Assembly: GCA_933228675.1 (NCBI GenBank)
Contig: OW121743.1
Span: forward strand, 65,809,998 to 65,873,997
Origin: Stomorhina lunata
Taxonomy: Eukaryota; Arthropoda; Insecta; Diptera; Rhiniidae
Length of the DNA: 64,000 nt
Direction of reading: 5' to 3'
Both the position numbers and the translations under genes were made by a program. Below are positions 9,161-21,936 of the stretch, one piece after another. The notes under the pieces are model-generated. The model saw nothing but the letters and a program-made list of their open reading frames with translations, was not told the origin of the DNA and ran no database searches. Numbering within the stretch: the first letter of the stretch is position 1; each line of letters begins with the position of its first letter.

Positions 9161-10694
9161 GTTTTTTGTTCATTGTTTAAGTAAAAATGTTATCAAAAAA
9201 AGTGTGCGACTTTTTTTTATTGAAAGTGACTTTTTGTGCGACTTTTTTGTAAAAAGCGACTTTTTTTGCGACCTTTTTAAATTTGTCAGCGGTAACGCTG
9301 AGTAGCAGTAGTGACTACATAAGTGATTTTTAAATACAATTTCCACCGAAATTGGTTCCAAGTACCGGAATGATGAATAAACTGGATTAAACAGGCAGCA
9401 TTTGTATCAGATATCTATTTGAACCTTCCATTAATTTTAGCCACAACTTTATAAAATGCTAACTTTTCGATTTAGAAGTAATTGCTTAGACTTACTTTTA
9501 CCAAAATTTTTAGGTAGCAAAAGTACTATTTAACATTTGACTCGTAATATGTAGTAATAATAAACTAAGAAATTTAATATACTACTACTATTACTATTAC
9601 CACGATTATAGCTACTACTGCACTAGCAATAGACAATTGTTTCTAAGTGCTAGAACATTTTCTCCAAAAAATGATAACAACTTTAGAATTGGCAGTTGCT
9701 CTAGCATCTGTTGTGTTAGCTACTGCTACATGTAGTGAGAAATAATACATTTAACTAAAAGTAGCAGTAGTAACAATATAGTTAAAGCTTCCATGAAAGT
9801 TATTTTTATGTACTGAAGTTACCCGAGATTTCACTTCTAACTAAAAAGCTTCAATCCTCAAAACCTATTTAGAATTAGCAGTCAACCATTTAGTTCTACT
9901 GCTACTTACAAGACTACCCAATATACAAGTAAATCTTGTTGCGTCTAATAAAGTGAAATTTTTGTAGCAATTTCCCTTTCTTTAACATAGTTTTCGGCGG
10001 CTCAGTTGTTTTCGTGTAACATGTTACTGTTGCTGGTTGCTTTGGCTACAACTTTCTGACCGGATGGATAAAAAACTCCAGGTAAAAAAAAAAAATCTCT
10101 TTAACTTTTATGAATGTGTATCTGCAGTCCGACTTGTACAGCAAGTCTACCAAGACGATATTGTCAAGTGCAGACAATATTGTCAAGGTCACTAAGTTTG
10201 CCATTTATACCCCGTGTTATTTATTTGTTACTTTGAATGACTCATTAAATCAGACCACGATATACGCTGTTAGTATATAAGTATAGATATTACTTGTTGG
10301 CTACGAATTCATCCTTGTCTTTTTCGACATGTAGCCTCATTGTATAACCTTGACGAGACCAATTTCATAAGTTTACAAATTACGGTCAACTTTTGGATCA
10401 GAGCAGATGAATTTGACCAAAGACTCTATAATATTAAGATACTGCACTTCCATACATTGATTTGCCTTATGGTCGTTTTGAAAAATCCCATAAAAAAGAG
10501 AGTATACCGCTTCCATTCTAATTCGGAAATTACTAATGGAGACGATTATCCAATGAGAGAAAGTCAAGGCACACACACGCTTCCATGAAATGTATGTTTG
10601 TTTGTGTGTTTGTATGTTTTTCATTGTTCTTTATTCACTTTAATTTCACTCCTAAAAAAACAATTACTATAAAAAAGCTAAAATTAGAAAAAAA
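9161..10694. other. Unassigned AT-rich DNA with minor simple repeats
   Basis: Contains three or four spaced GCGACTTTTTT motifs (9206-9275) and a degenerate TAC-rich stretch near 9580-9630. An 82-aa frame at 10340-10588 and an overlapping antisense frame have no recognisable domain and are not called. No gene was recognised. Confidence 0.5.
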
Positions 10695-11050
10695 AACAAG
10701 AAAGGTCGGGTCAAGCCCGACCACACGATACCTTTCATCACTAAGGTCAAAGGTGTTCTTTTTCCTGTATAAAGACAAATATTTACTAAAAGTTGCCATC
10801 ATACAAACATTTTCTCATAACTTATATATTTAAGCTGTTTCCGTCATTTGGGCTTATATAAAAGCTAGGGTCAAATGTGGACCGATTAACTCGAAATTTT
10901 GCCAAATTGATTACAGTTTTTACCGAAATTATATAAGCAAAAAATAAACTTAAACTTCTCATTATTTTTAGATTTACGATTTCTATGCGTTACATACATC
11001 AGCATAAACTTATAATACCCTTTCCACCTATGGTGGTGAAGGGTATAAAA
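10695..11050 (+). mobile_element. Helentron/DINE-1-like repeat, subfamily 1, short copy
   Basis: Begins AACAAG, then a GTCAAGCCCGACC hairpin region and TACCTTTCATCAC. It ends with CCACCTATGGTGG followed by TGAAGGGTATAAAA. These subterminal inverted motifs and the 3' palindrome are shared with the fuller copies at 13152, 18783, 34491 and 36397. The interior lacks the GTCY microsatellite and is internally deleted. It is non-coding. Confidence 0.75.
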
Positions 11051-11284
11051 ACGGGCAGAGGACGCCCAAAATTTCGATGAAAAGGCTAAGTAGAGAAAAA
11101 TCTTTCAAAGCATGGCCTACGAAATTAGACAATATGCGCACAAGATCGAAGCTCATAGAATTCTGAAATATACTCGACCTTTGACCTTAACAGGTTGTAA
11201 ACATAGGCCATTTAAGGAAAGGACATGTTGGCAACTCTGCGCCTTCGTAATAACAGTCAGCTGTTGTTACTTGTAAACCGACAG

Positions 11285-11530
11285 AAACTTTACAAAATAT
11301 TTAACGACCAATGAATGAAGCATCAGCACCGCAATCCACCGTAACCGCAAATCCCCGGATTTCAATTTTCAAAAAAGCGCCTGTTCACCTCATAACTCAG
11401 CATTTGCCGTTCGGAGCCGGAGTTAAAACGTAGGTCCCTTTCAATGAGTCCAAAAATAGAATCGGATGCAGTTCATTGTCTGAGAGAAGTATTCCTTGGC
11501 AGCCCATACCACCAGTAGCCGATGAACTTT
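11285..11530 (-). pseudogene. Degraded Ty3/gypsy-type RNase H relic
   Basis: On the minus strand, SSATGGMGCQGILLSDNELH (about 11470-11527) followed by PILFLDSLKG and later IRGFAVTVDCGADASFI resembles the RNase H domain of gypsy-like polyproteins. There the pattern is a D-A-S-x-x-G start, a HPI..SR.L block, and a FTV.TD segment. Two in-frame stops and the lack of adjoining RT or integrase mean it is a dead fragment. The match is by eye and weak; chance or another retroelement class is possible. Confidence 0.4.
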
Positions 11531-11799
11531 TTAATTTTCTTAAATACCACGATCATTAATAAAACTCGTGAAAATGTGTATTAAAATCATTCAGTTGAAA
11601 TTTGGATGTTAACAGAGTCGGTTGGTGCCGCTTTATTAAAGAAAAGACAAAAACAAAATAGGCAAGAAACAAATCAAAATCCAATTTATAGCAACAAAAC
11701 ACACTGTTCAAGAGAACAAAGAAATATAATCTCGAACATTGTTGCCACGACACAATTATTTTTGTAAACATTGGGAATATTTTTATAAATATTGGGAAT

Positions 11800-12185
11800 A
11801 TTTTTCAAAACAGAAAAAAATTCTAATATAAACAATTTTAGATTTTTATATTTTTTAGATAGAAAATTATTTTTATAGAAAAATTTTCAATAAAAATAGA
11901 ATAGAAAATTTTTCGATAAAAATATTTTTCTGTAAAAATTTTTGATAAAAATATTTTTATATTAAAATAAAATGTTTAAATCTTGTACAGAAAAGTTTTT
12001 AATAAAAAAAAAATTCTATAGAAAAATTTTTGATGAAAAAATTTTCTATTGAAAAATTTTTAACGAAAAGATTTTCTAGAGAAAAATTTTTGATAAAAAA
12101 ATTTTCTATAGAAAAATTTTTCTAAGAAAATTTTCTACAGAAAATTTTTTGATAAGCAAATTTTTTTGTAAAAAACGATTTTTTT
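11800..12185. repeat. Approx. 30-bp minisatellite with CTATAG core
   Basis: About a dozen degenerate units of A/T with the recurring core ATTTTCTATAGAAAAAT and a TTTTTGATAAAAA spacer. Clear units start at about 12041, 12071 and 12101. It is a small relative of the large arrays further right. Confidence 0.7.
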
Positions 12186-13151
12186 GTAAAATATTGCAAA
12201 TTTGACTCAAAAACTTAAAAGCCTTGAATTGAGCAGTAGTATTTCAAATATAACCAAAATGTAATACAGATTGTGTTTCGACCATAATTGCATGATATAG
12301 AACATGAGGTCGAATTGTTCGGATTTATGACTCGTGACAACATGCAAGGCGAATAAAATATTATTTTTTTCAAGAAATAAAATAGACCATCATCAACAAA
12401 AAAATATATAAAAAAAACTTAAAAGCATTTATGTCTTTTGTTTAATAATTGGGCCTTAAATAACTAAAATATAAGAATTTATGATTTAAGATTGTTTTTT
12501 TATAATATTGTAACAAGTTATGATAAACATTTTTAAAAGAAATCGGTTTTTGTTTTTCTTAAAAGAAAGGTATCATGAAGTTTAGTTAATTGGGTTTTAC
12601 TGAAATTTCAAACAAAAGAATAAAAAATAGCTCCAATAAAACAGTTAATAATGCCTCAAATTAAGCCGCTATTAAATTTTAAATTAGAGCAGTTTTTTTT
12701 ATTTTTTTTTTTTTATATTCTTAATTTATATTTATGTTAATCTTAGATGATTTATTTTCCAAAAATTTTTGTTATTTTTAAAAATTTGTTATTATTAAAA
12801 ACTTGGAAAAAAATATTTTATTACTTTGTCGGTTAAGTTTTTGTGAGAAATTATGGAAATGTAAAATTTTGTTTAAATGTTTTAACATAAAGTTTCACAC
12901 ACTCATTTTTTTTAATATAAGATTTAGGCATTAAATAGTTTTGAATAGATTTTAAGAAATTTAATTCAACATAATTTTTCTAACTTAAAAGTAACTAATT
13001 TTAAGCTAAGTTTTATTTCTTGGGGGAGTTTTTTCTTTCTTCTACTTAAGAAGACATTAAAATCACTGAACCTTAAATTTGACCAAATTTGGCTTAAATT
13101 TTCCAAACATCTTTGAAAATAATTAGAGATAAGGGAAGTAAAATAATGAAA
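12186..13151. other. No recognised feature (AT-rich)
   Basis: Long A and T runs and no ORF worth reporting. It ends in AT-rich DNA next to a Helentron-like copy. Confidence 0.5.
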
Positions 13152-13904
13152 AACAAGTAAGAAAATGCTATAGTCGGTCAAGCCCAAGCATACAATAACC
13201 TTCACCACTAAGATCAAAGGTGTTCTTTTTCCTTTAAAAAGACAAATATTTGCTAAATTTTGCCATCATACAAACATTACTTAAACTTATACATTTAAGC
13301 TATTTCCGCCATTTGGACTTATATGAGAGGTAGGGTCAAATGTGAACAGATTATCTCGAAATTTGGCAAATTGATTACAATTGTTACAAAAATTATGTAT
13401 ACAAAAAATAAAATTCCCATTATCTTTAGATTTACGAGTGTTTTAGTGATTTTTGTCTCATTAGAGCGTTTTTAGAGAAGATTTTGTATGGGAGCTATGG
13501 TCAAATGTGCACCGATTTCATAGTTTACATAAGCAGTATTTAATTTAAATTTCATGAAAAAATATTAATACTTGTTTCCAATATATCAACTCCGGGAAGT
13601 GGGACCTATGGGAGGTACCATAAGTATTAGACCGATTTTGACGAATTTCAATAGCCATGAGGTCCCACTATCAAAAAAATGATCTGTGCAAAATTTCATC
13701 AAATTATCTTTAGAATTGCGAAGTGTACGGCTGGGTCCAGCCAGCCGTCCAGACGGACGGACTGACATCGCTAAATCGACTGATAAAGCGATTCTAAGCC
13801 TATTGGTATACTAAAAGGTGGGTCTAAGACAAATATTTCTATGCGTGACATACATCAGCACAAACTTATAATACCCTTTCCACCTATGTTGGTGAAGGGT
13901 ATAA
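13152..13904 (+). mobile_element. Helentron/DINE-1-like repeat, subfamily 1
   Basis: A roughly 750-bp non-coding copy from AACAAGTAAGAAAATGCTAT to TGGTGAAGGGTATAA. The inner motif CCTTCACCAC near the start is inverted as TGGTGAAGGG near the end (subterminal inverted repeats). A short GACG-type tetranucleotide run (13749-13763) precedes ACATCGCTAAATCGACT, the conserved block next to the GTCY microsatellite. These are hallmarks of non-autonomous Helentrons, known in flies as DINE-1 or mini-me. ORFs in it are chance. Confidence 0.82.
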
Positions 13905-13996
13905 CAAGTAAGAAAGCGCTATAGTCGGTCAAGCCCGACCATACGATACTCTTTACCACTAAGTCAAAGGTGTTCTTTTTTCTGTAAAAAGGCAAT
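13903..13996 (+). mobile_element. Helentron-like repeat, subfamily 1, 5' fragment in tandem
   Basis: A second start (AACAAGTAAGAAAGCGCTAT, the hairpin motif GTCAAGCCCGACC and a TTTACCACTAAG block) follows the previous copy's end with no gap. Similarity is lost after about 13996. Head-to-tail junctions like this are typical of Helitron-class insertions. Confidence 0.75.
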
Positions 13997-15150
13997 TCCA
14001 AAGTTAGACATGATTTATCATTTAATGGCTTGTTACTAGTAAATAGTTCAGTTTTGCTTAAATATAATCAAATTTACTTAGTTTTTTTCATGTTGGAAAA
14101 TGGTACATTTTTCTAAGGTCGGTTTCAAAAATCATTTTTTAATTTTTTGAAAATTTTGTTCAACAAATATTACAAATTTAAAATTTGCTCTCCATGTGTT
14201 AAAACAGACAAATGGGAGAATAAAACCCAACAAAAATTAGATCGATATCTTGAACCGTTTTGCCGTACCTGCGATTTCAAATTGAAGAATTTCGCGAAAA
14301 TGTAAATTTTTGTGACAAATTCTAGTAGATGCTCGGTAAATTTTACTTGTATTAAATTTAAACAAATAAAAATATTTATTATTATTGCTTAGTTGCTGAA
14401 AAACCTATGCTGAAAGGTTTTTTAATATTGGACGAGATTAAGCCTTTCTTCACCGGGGGCAAATGTCAAAATTTGGATTTCAATAAGGTTTTCATAGCGA
14501 GATTACGAAATATCAAGTAATAATCAGCGAATTTTAATAAAAAAGCATGAAAATAACTGTATTTGCCAAGATTAGGTGCTTTTTATAAAAAAAAAAGTAA
14601 ATACGAACATTGATTTGATAGTTTTTTGTTTTTTTTTTGCATTTATAATGTACAGATCAAAATCTTTTTGTATAGAATGTAGATGAGCATTTTTCGAATA
14701 CAAACCTATCAAATCAATGATCTTTTTTCTTTTTTTTTAATAAAAATCACTTAGTCTTACCACAAACAATTATTCTTCATGCTTTCTCAGGTCGGTTTCA
14801 AAAATCATATCTTGAACCGTTTCGCCGTATCTGCGATTTCAAATTGAAGAATTTCGCGAAAATTAAAATTTTTGGGCCAAATTAGTTAGTTAGTTCTCTT
14901 TAATATTCTATTATTTTATTTGTTTTTGTAAAAATTATTTATTTTTGGTCTAAATTTCGCAAAAACAAAAAATAACCCATTTTTCTCCATACAAATGGGC
15001 TCTTAAGCTTTGGATCCGATGTGCGTCCATAGAACATTGTCCGATTTGGCTCAAATTTCAGATCTAAACTTTTAGCGTCACAATATTCCGTAGAAAAAGT
15101 TATAATATTCGAAAAATAATTTTTTTTCATACAAAAAATTGTCACCCTAA
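13997..15150. repeat. Unassigned DNA with a direct repeat pair
   Basis: A block containing GGTCGGTTTCAAAAATCAT, then CTTGAACCGTTT and CGATTTCAAATTGAAGAAT, occurs at 14117-14308 and again, shortened by about 130 bases, at 14790-14872. The palindromic element at 14543-14784 lies between them. No coding capacity was recognised; the 72-aa minus frame at 14939-15157 is not supported. Confidence 0.55.
14543..14784. mobile_element. Inverted-repeat element (MITE-like), 242 bp
   Basis: Arms of about 79 bases (14543-14621 and 14706-14784) begin AAGCATGAA and end TTCATGCTT, with GATTTGATAG and CTATCAAATC at the inner ends. The spacer of about 84 bases is AT-rich. No target duplication is obvious, so it may be a MITE or an inverted duplication. 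Confidence 0.6.
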
Positions 15151-15156
15151 TATACA

Positions 15157-16171
15157 TATAAGAATTACAGCCAAATGTTGGCCGATTGTATCAAAAATTT
15201 AAACACTTCCTGGTATTTATATGAAGTTTAAGCAGAATTTAGTGGCTATAGCTATCATAGCTTCTAATTTAAAGCTTTTAACTGGTCTTTGTTACATTTT
15301 TTTTTTTTTTGGTTTCCGGGACTGGTTTTATATGAAAGCTATAGTCAAATATGGATCGATTCCTATAAAATTTGATATACTCACCAATAGTTGCATAAAA
15401 CTTCTCTTTTCTAAATTTAGTCGTCATAGCTATTACAATTTTACTCAATTTATCAGCATTAATGCTTCCCGGGGTGGGGTTATATGGGAGCTCTAACTAA
15501 ATGTAAACCAATTTTCATAACATAACGACATATCAAACATGCTTTTGTAAAATTTTGTCTTTCTAGCTCTTGTAGTTAAGGAGCTATCGCAGTTTTATCT
15601 GATGGACAGACGGATATAAACCCCCTTTTCTTTTTGTATTTTTGTATTTCCGTAAGTTTTTTATATGGGAGCTATGGCCAAATGGTGACCGATTGTGACA
15701 CTCGCTGGCATTGACATATCTGCTATAGTTTCAGATTTTTTTTGGCATTTAAGTGTATTTTAGGTGAAATTTAGGCTGTTTTCATAAAAATTTTGTATGG
15801 GAGCTACAGGTAAATGTGAAACAATTTTTTGTATACTACTTAGGGTCTGCACAAAATTTTATCATCATAACTATTATAGTTTGTTATTTATTAGCAAATA
15901 AGCGATTAGAATATTAACCGATTTTGCATAATTTCAATACCAAAATTTTCTAAAAAATGAAGAATGTTTTTGCTAAGTTTCAGCGAGCTAGCTGCTTTCC
16001 TTTAGGCGTTATCGTGATTTCAACAGACAGACAGACAGACGGACATCGCTCAATCGTCTTAGAATTTCATAAGGATTTAGAATATATATCGCTTTTGGAT
16101 TTTGAGCCAATATTAAGGAAATTACAAACGGAATCTCAATATACCCCCCATTCTTTTTGATGGTGGGTATA
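15157..16171 (+). mobile_element. Helentron/mini-me-like repeat, subfamily 2 (5' truncated)
   Basis: A non-coding copy related, in opposite orientation, to the element at 20067-21936. Shared blocks include GGTTATATGGGAGCTC, the GTCY tract as CAGACAGACAGACGGACATC (16022-16043), and the 3' end ACCCCCCATTCTTTTTGATG followed by GTGGGTATAG. The 5' hairpin is missing. Small ORFs within it are chance. Confidence 0.75.
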
Positions 16172-16772
<601 letters not shown>

Positions 16773-18340
16773 TTAATAACTCAGCATTTTAATATCAATT
16801 GAAGATTTGTCTCTAGAAAATTATTCCAACAAATATTTTTTTATTTGAACAAAATAGGATAATTTTTTCGGGTACTTTTCATACTTCCCGGAATTGTTGC
16901 CGTATTTATTATATTAATGAGAAGAATTTTCCAAGTTTTTTTTCGCCAATACATGATTTTTTTAATCAAGTTCAAAAAATCCTTAACATATAATTAAATT
17001 CATCTCATTCCACTCGACACCTGTTGCCCTAACGAACACTTTGCACATGATTATGACTTTAATTTATTGGCCTTAATTAGCTATATTTAAGTTTTATAAA
17101 ACAAAATACAAAAATAAAATTTGAATAAATACTAAATTGTAACTTCCCAACAAAACACCCTTGAAGTGCAGTTTTTGAAGACCCCAGACCCAGACAACAT
17201 CAAATTGACTAATGCGTTCAAATAATGATTAAGCTGAAATTTAGTTAAACAAGACTCACTTCACTTCAATCCTCAAGCAAACCATCAAGCCGACAACATA
17301 AATAACAAATAGTTAAAATTTTCAACTACGAGTATAACCTATAATTAACATAACTAAATTTAAGCTATTAATACTTCATTATTTAAATTATGTAAATTTA
17401 TAAGCAAAAAAGAAACATAAACAGCATTTATCAAATAAAAATACAAACAAAAAAATCATATAAAAAACATTTAAATTATAATTAAATACTATAAAAGTTT
17501 TTTGAAAACATTAAAAAGTAAGATAATAAAATTTTAAAATTTTCAACTAATTTTTCTTACGTTCGTTCCTTAAATTCAAGCCTTAATTTTGGCTTTAATG
17601 TGCCACATTTAGACAAACAACATCTAAAATATTTATTTAATTATTGTTTGGGATGAGTTTTTTTTTTTGGGAAAATTCCAAAAATATGTTAAACCTAAAA
17701 GATCTGCTACAACAAAAGAGGAAGTGACCAATTGTAAGGTGGAGGAGGTGAAGGCAGTCAGAGGAAACAATAAGAATTAAATTAATGTTAAACTAAATAC
17801 GAGTCATTAATTAGAGATACTTAAGCTAAATGACCGCAAACTGAAATATTTGAAGATAGAATGAAAAATGTAAAGTTCGGCAAGAAAAGTGGTGTTTTTT
17901 TTAATTTAAGCCAAAGTTTTCAAAAATTTTAATGTTGAATTGGTTTGCTAGGGCAAGTTCTTGATGGTAAATATAAAGTTTACTAAAACTTATTTTTATA
18001 ACCTTCATTGAGTTTTCGTGTCATTATTTTATAGGCAAATATTCGCTTTAATAATATTTCATAAGAAAACTAATTGCCTTTAAAATTTGTCTATAAAAAA
18101 AATATTTGTTGAAATGATTTTTTAATTAAGAAGAACTTTTAAAGGGGTTTTAAAATTGATAGGATGTTTTACATAAGTTTATTATAGGAAGTTTTACATA
18201 AGTTTATTATACTAGGATCAAAATTTATTACGGATAATAATTAAAGATTTTTACTTATTACCATCATACAATCATCAAGCTGCCGTCAAAAACTCGCCAG
18301 TTAATCGTGAAATTATTACCAATCATTAAAAATCTTCAAC
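16773..18340. other. No recognised feature
   Basis: AT-rich, non-repetitive DNA with no credible ORF. Short direct repeats (AAGTTTTACATAAGTTTATTAT type) lie near 18165-18210. Confidence 0.5.
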
Positions 18341-18541
18341 ATTGCTCGACAAGCGCTTCGTTGGAATCCACAAGGAAGCGGCCGTCGTGTTGGTGCACCT
18401 GCTAGAACGTGGAGAAGGTCAATTGATGCGGAGTTACAAGCAGCAAACTATTCATGGAATGATGTATGCCTAACATCTCGCAATAGAGTTCGATATAAAA
18501 GGATGGTTGAGGCCCCTTGCTCCACTGGGAGTCAAGGATAA
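18341..18541 (+). pseudogene. C-terminal tail of a non-LTR retrotransposon reverse transcriptase
   Basis: A 66-codon open stretch ending in TAA reads RQALRWNPQGSGRRVGAP, TWRRSID, SWNDV and RVRYKRMVEAPCSTGS. This is the arginine/tryptophan-rich tail found at the extreme C-terminus of many insect non-LTR reverse transcriptases. There the pattern is WNPQG, then G-R-P, TWRR, and W..V.ALCS. Nothing upstream encodes the RT fingers or palm, so this is the remnant of a 5'-truncated insertion, as target-primed reverse transcription usually leaves. The sequence after the stop (18560-18670) is a loose repeat of AATCATCAAACA-like units that may be its 3' tail. The clade is not assigned. Confidence 0.75.
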
Positions 18542-18559
18542 CAGAAGAAAAATCTTCAT

Positions 18560-18670
18560 ACAGTCATCAGTCAATAAATCATCAAACAACTGTCAAACAA
18601 TCATCAAATAATCATGAACAACCTTCAAACAGTCTATTATCAAACAATAATCATATATTACCAATATCGG
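18560..18670 (+). repeat. Short tandem tail, CAATCATCAAA-type
   Basis: Degenerate repeats of AATCATCAAACA / CAGTCATCAGTC follow the RT remnant. Similar ATCATC units also occur before it at 18262-18330. They may be the 3' repeat tail of the non-LTR element. Confidence 0.5.
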
Positions 18671-18782
18671 TGCAGTCGTTTTCCGATTTTAGATAAGTCA
18701 AAAAAGAGGGCGAAAAAGTGGGCAATTTCATTTTCTCTTTTTATAGAATGCTAACTTGGACTAAGACAAACATTTAGAAGAA

Positions 18783-19540
18783 AACAAGTAAGAAAGTGCT
18801 ATAGTCAGTCAAGACCGATCATATGATACCCTTCACCATTATGGTCAAAGGTGTTCATTTTCCTGTAAAAAGACAAATTATTACAAACATTTTCTCAAAA
18901 CTTATATATTTAAGTTGTTTTTGTCATTTTGACTTATATGAGAGCTAGGGTCAAATGTGGACCGATTATCTCGATTTGGCAAATTGATTACAATTGTTAC
19001 AAGAATTATTTATGTATGCAAAAAATAAACTTAAAATTCTCATTATTTTTAGACTTACGAGCGTTTAAGTTTTAAAAAAAAAGTTTGTATGGGAGCTATG
19101 GTCAAATGTGGACCGATTTCAACAAAATTTGGTACAGTGATTTGAATTTACATAAGCAGTATTTAATTTAAATTTCATGAAAAAATATTCATATTTGTGG
19201 CCAATATATCAATTCCGTCAAGTGGGACCTATGCGAGGTACCATAAATAATGGATCGATTTTGACGAATTTCAATAGCCCAATATCAAAAAAATTATCTG
19301 TGCCAAATTTCATTAAACTATCTTTAGAATTGCGACCTGTAGTTTGATTACAAGGTTTACATGGGGGTCCAGCCAGCCAGACGGACGGACAAACGGACAT
19401 CGCTAAATCGACTCAAAAACTGATTCTAAGCCTATTGGTATACTAAAAGGTGGGTCTAAGACAAATATTTTCCAAATATTTACATACATCAGCACAAACT
19501 TATAATACCCTTTCCACCTATGGTGGTGAAGGGTATAAAA
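18783..19540 (+). mobile_element. Helentron/DINE-1-like repeat, subfamily 1
   Basis: A roughly 758-bp copy from AACAAGTAAGAAAGTGCTAT to TATGGTGGTGAAGGGTATAA. It contains the GACGGACGGACAAACGGACA tract (19380-19399) followed by TCGCTAAATCGACTC, and TATACTAAAAGGTGGGTC. It is a near full-length non-coding copy, the best plus-strand reference for this subfamily. Confidence 0.85.
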
Positions 19541-20066
19541 ACTCTCTCGATCCAGCCGTTGTCAAGTTATGAAATTTTAAAGAAAAAGGGAATTTCATCC
19601 CAATTTTAAATTTCCAGGTCCTGCTTGATCCATTTTCAAAAAATTCAAAAAGCGAGAAACTATCCTATAGCATATTTTTAATTTTTAATATTTGACTTTT
19701 ATGGGAGGGGTCACGCCTACTTAAAAAAAAAATTCTATTCTATCAAAATTTCGAAAAAATCGAACAGCTCGGTCAACCATATTTGTAATTTTTAATATTT
19801 GATTTTTGATTTACGTATATCGGAGAAGTCACGGCCACTTCACAAAAAACATACTGTCAAAATTTCAGAAAAATCGGTCCGCTGGTCATCCATATTTGTC
19901 ATTTTACTTATATGGGAGGGGTCCCGAGACCTTGAAATTTAAAAAAAAACATCTAGCCTACTTTAACCACCGATCACATCTTACCGTACTGTCAAAATTT
20001 CAGAACAATCGGACTGCACATTAACATCAAACAACATACAGACAAACAGTTGCAAACATTTATTTT
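19541..20066. repeat. Unassigned DNA with a repeated 110-140 bp block
   Basis: Motifs TCAAAATTTC, AAATCG, then CCATATTTGT and TATGGGAGGGGTC recur three times (about 19690-19790, 19805-19930, 19935-20020). The style resembles Helentron interiors, but there are no matching ends. The 72-aa frame here is not supported. Confidence 0.45.
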
Positions 20067-21936
20067 TATACCCACCATCAAAAAGAATGGGGGGTATATT
20101 GAGATTGTCATTCCGTTTGTAATTTCCTTAATATTGGTTCAAAAATCAAAAACGATATATATTCTGAATCCTTATGAAATTCTAAGACGATTGAGCTATG
20201 TCCGTCTGTCTGTCCGTCTGTCTGTCCGTCTGTCTGTCTGTCTGTCTGTTGAAATCACGATAACGTCTAAACGAAAAGAGCTAGCTAACTGAAACTTAGC
20301 AAAAAACATTCTTTATCTATGAGAAAATTTTGGTATTGAAATTGGGCAAAATCGGTTAGCATTTGGCCATAGCTCCCGTATAACCTCGTCTAGGCTAATC
20401 GCTTATTTGCTAATAAATGACAAATTATGATAGTTATGATGACAAAATTTGGTATCTAGAAGTTTTAGATAAGCACTAGGCAGCATATAAAATTTCATCG
20501 AAATCGGTTCACATTTAGCCATAGCTCCCATAAAAAAACTTACGAAAACAGGCTAAATTTCACCCAAAATACACTTAAATGCCAATAAATCTAAAAGTAT
20601 AACAGATATAACCACTAAATTTGGCACAAGAAAGTCTTATATCAATGCCAGCCAGTGTGCAAAATTTTGTCACAATCGGTCACTATTTGACCTAGCTCCC
20701 ATATAAAAAACTTACGAAAACATAAAAATTCAAAAAGAAAAGGGGATTTATGTCCGTCTGTCCGTCAGATAAAATCGTGATAGCTCCTTAACTACAAGAG
20801 TTAGTAAGACTAAATTAAGCACAAGGAAGTCTTATGTCAATGCCAGCCAGTGTGCAAAATTTCGTCACAATCGGTCACCATTTGACCATAGCTCCCATAT
20901 AAAAAACTTATGGAAACACAAAAATACATAAAGAAAAGGTTGTTTATGTCCGTCTGTCCGTCAGATAAAAGCACGATAGCGCCTTAACGAAAAGAGCTAG
21001 AGGGACAAAATTTTACAAAAGTATTTTGGATATCTTGAAAAAGATGTGTGTTGAAAATGGACAAAATCGGTTCAAATTTAGTTAGAGCTCCCATATAACC
21101 CCGCCCCGGGAAACACATTAATGCTGATAAATTGAATACAATTGTAATAGCTATGACGATTAAATTTAAAATAGGGAAGTTTTATGCAATTTTTGATCAG
21201 TTTATCAAATTTTATAGGAATCAGTCCATATTTGACTTTAGCTTTCATGTGAAAAACACTCACGGAATCCAAAAATTTTAGCAAAGGCCAGTTAAAAGCT
21301 AATAAATTAGAAACTATGATAGCTATGGTCACTAAATTTTGCAAGAATAAGCTCTCTATATATACCAGCCAGTGTGTAAAATTTTGTTATAATCGGTCAA
21401 CATTTGGCTATAATTCTTATATATATAACATCCCCTTTTTATATCTACAATCAAAAAGATTTGGAGGTACATTCATTATATTAAGATTGCACCTATGAAA
21501 TTATATAGGCATCAATCAATGTTCAGCCCAGACTTTATATATGATGAATGCATTAGGAACTCATAACGAAATATATGGAACTGTCGTATTACTATTAACG
21601 TGTTTAGCCTAACTACATATTAATCACAACGAAAAGTATTTAACAACTTATTAATGTAAAACTATACCTGGGTATGAGACCGAATTTTGATCAAAGTAAA
21701 TACTGGGGAAACCACTAAAATATTTTTGAATGTTGAACTATAAAGCTACGGAAACTTAATTTAGTCCAAAGGTTTTACCAACAATACCAAATAGCTTAGC
21801 AATTTTTCCAGTTTTGGTGCAGATTTTGAATTAGCTGCACCCTTGTAGATATATGAGATATGTTTCTAAATTTAACACAACTTGATGGTGGGTATATAAG
21901 ATTCGGCACAGCCGAATATAACACTCTTACTTGTTA
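20067..21936 (-). mobile_element. Helentron/mini-me-like repeat, subfamily 2, full length
   Basis: Read on the minus strand it starts with the conserved AACAAGTAAGAGTGTTATAT, a perfect hairpin ATTCGGCTGTGCCGAAT (21900-21916), then TATACCCACCATCAAG. It ends in CTTTTTGATGGTGGGTATA at 20067. The subterminal inverted repeat is CCCACCATCAA / TTGATGGTGGG. The GTCY microsatellite lies at 20197-20249. Internally a block with TATGTCCGTCTGTCCGTCAG and CTCCCATATAAAAAACTTA is repeated at about 20690-20800 and 20890-20990. No Rep or helicase is encoded, so it is a non-autonomous copy of 1.87 kb. Confidence 0.85.

Noticed and set aside
10340..10833. Three 82-83 aa ORFs near 10.3-10.8 kb
   Set aside because: Low complexity or crossing into a Helentron-like repeat; nothing recognisable.
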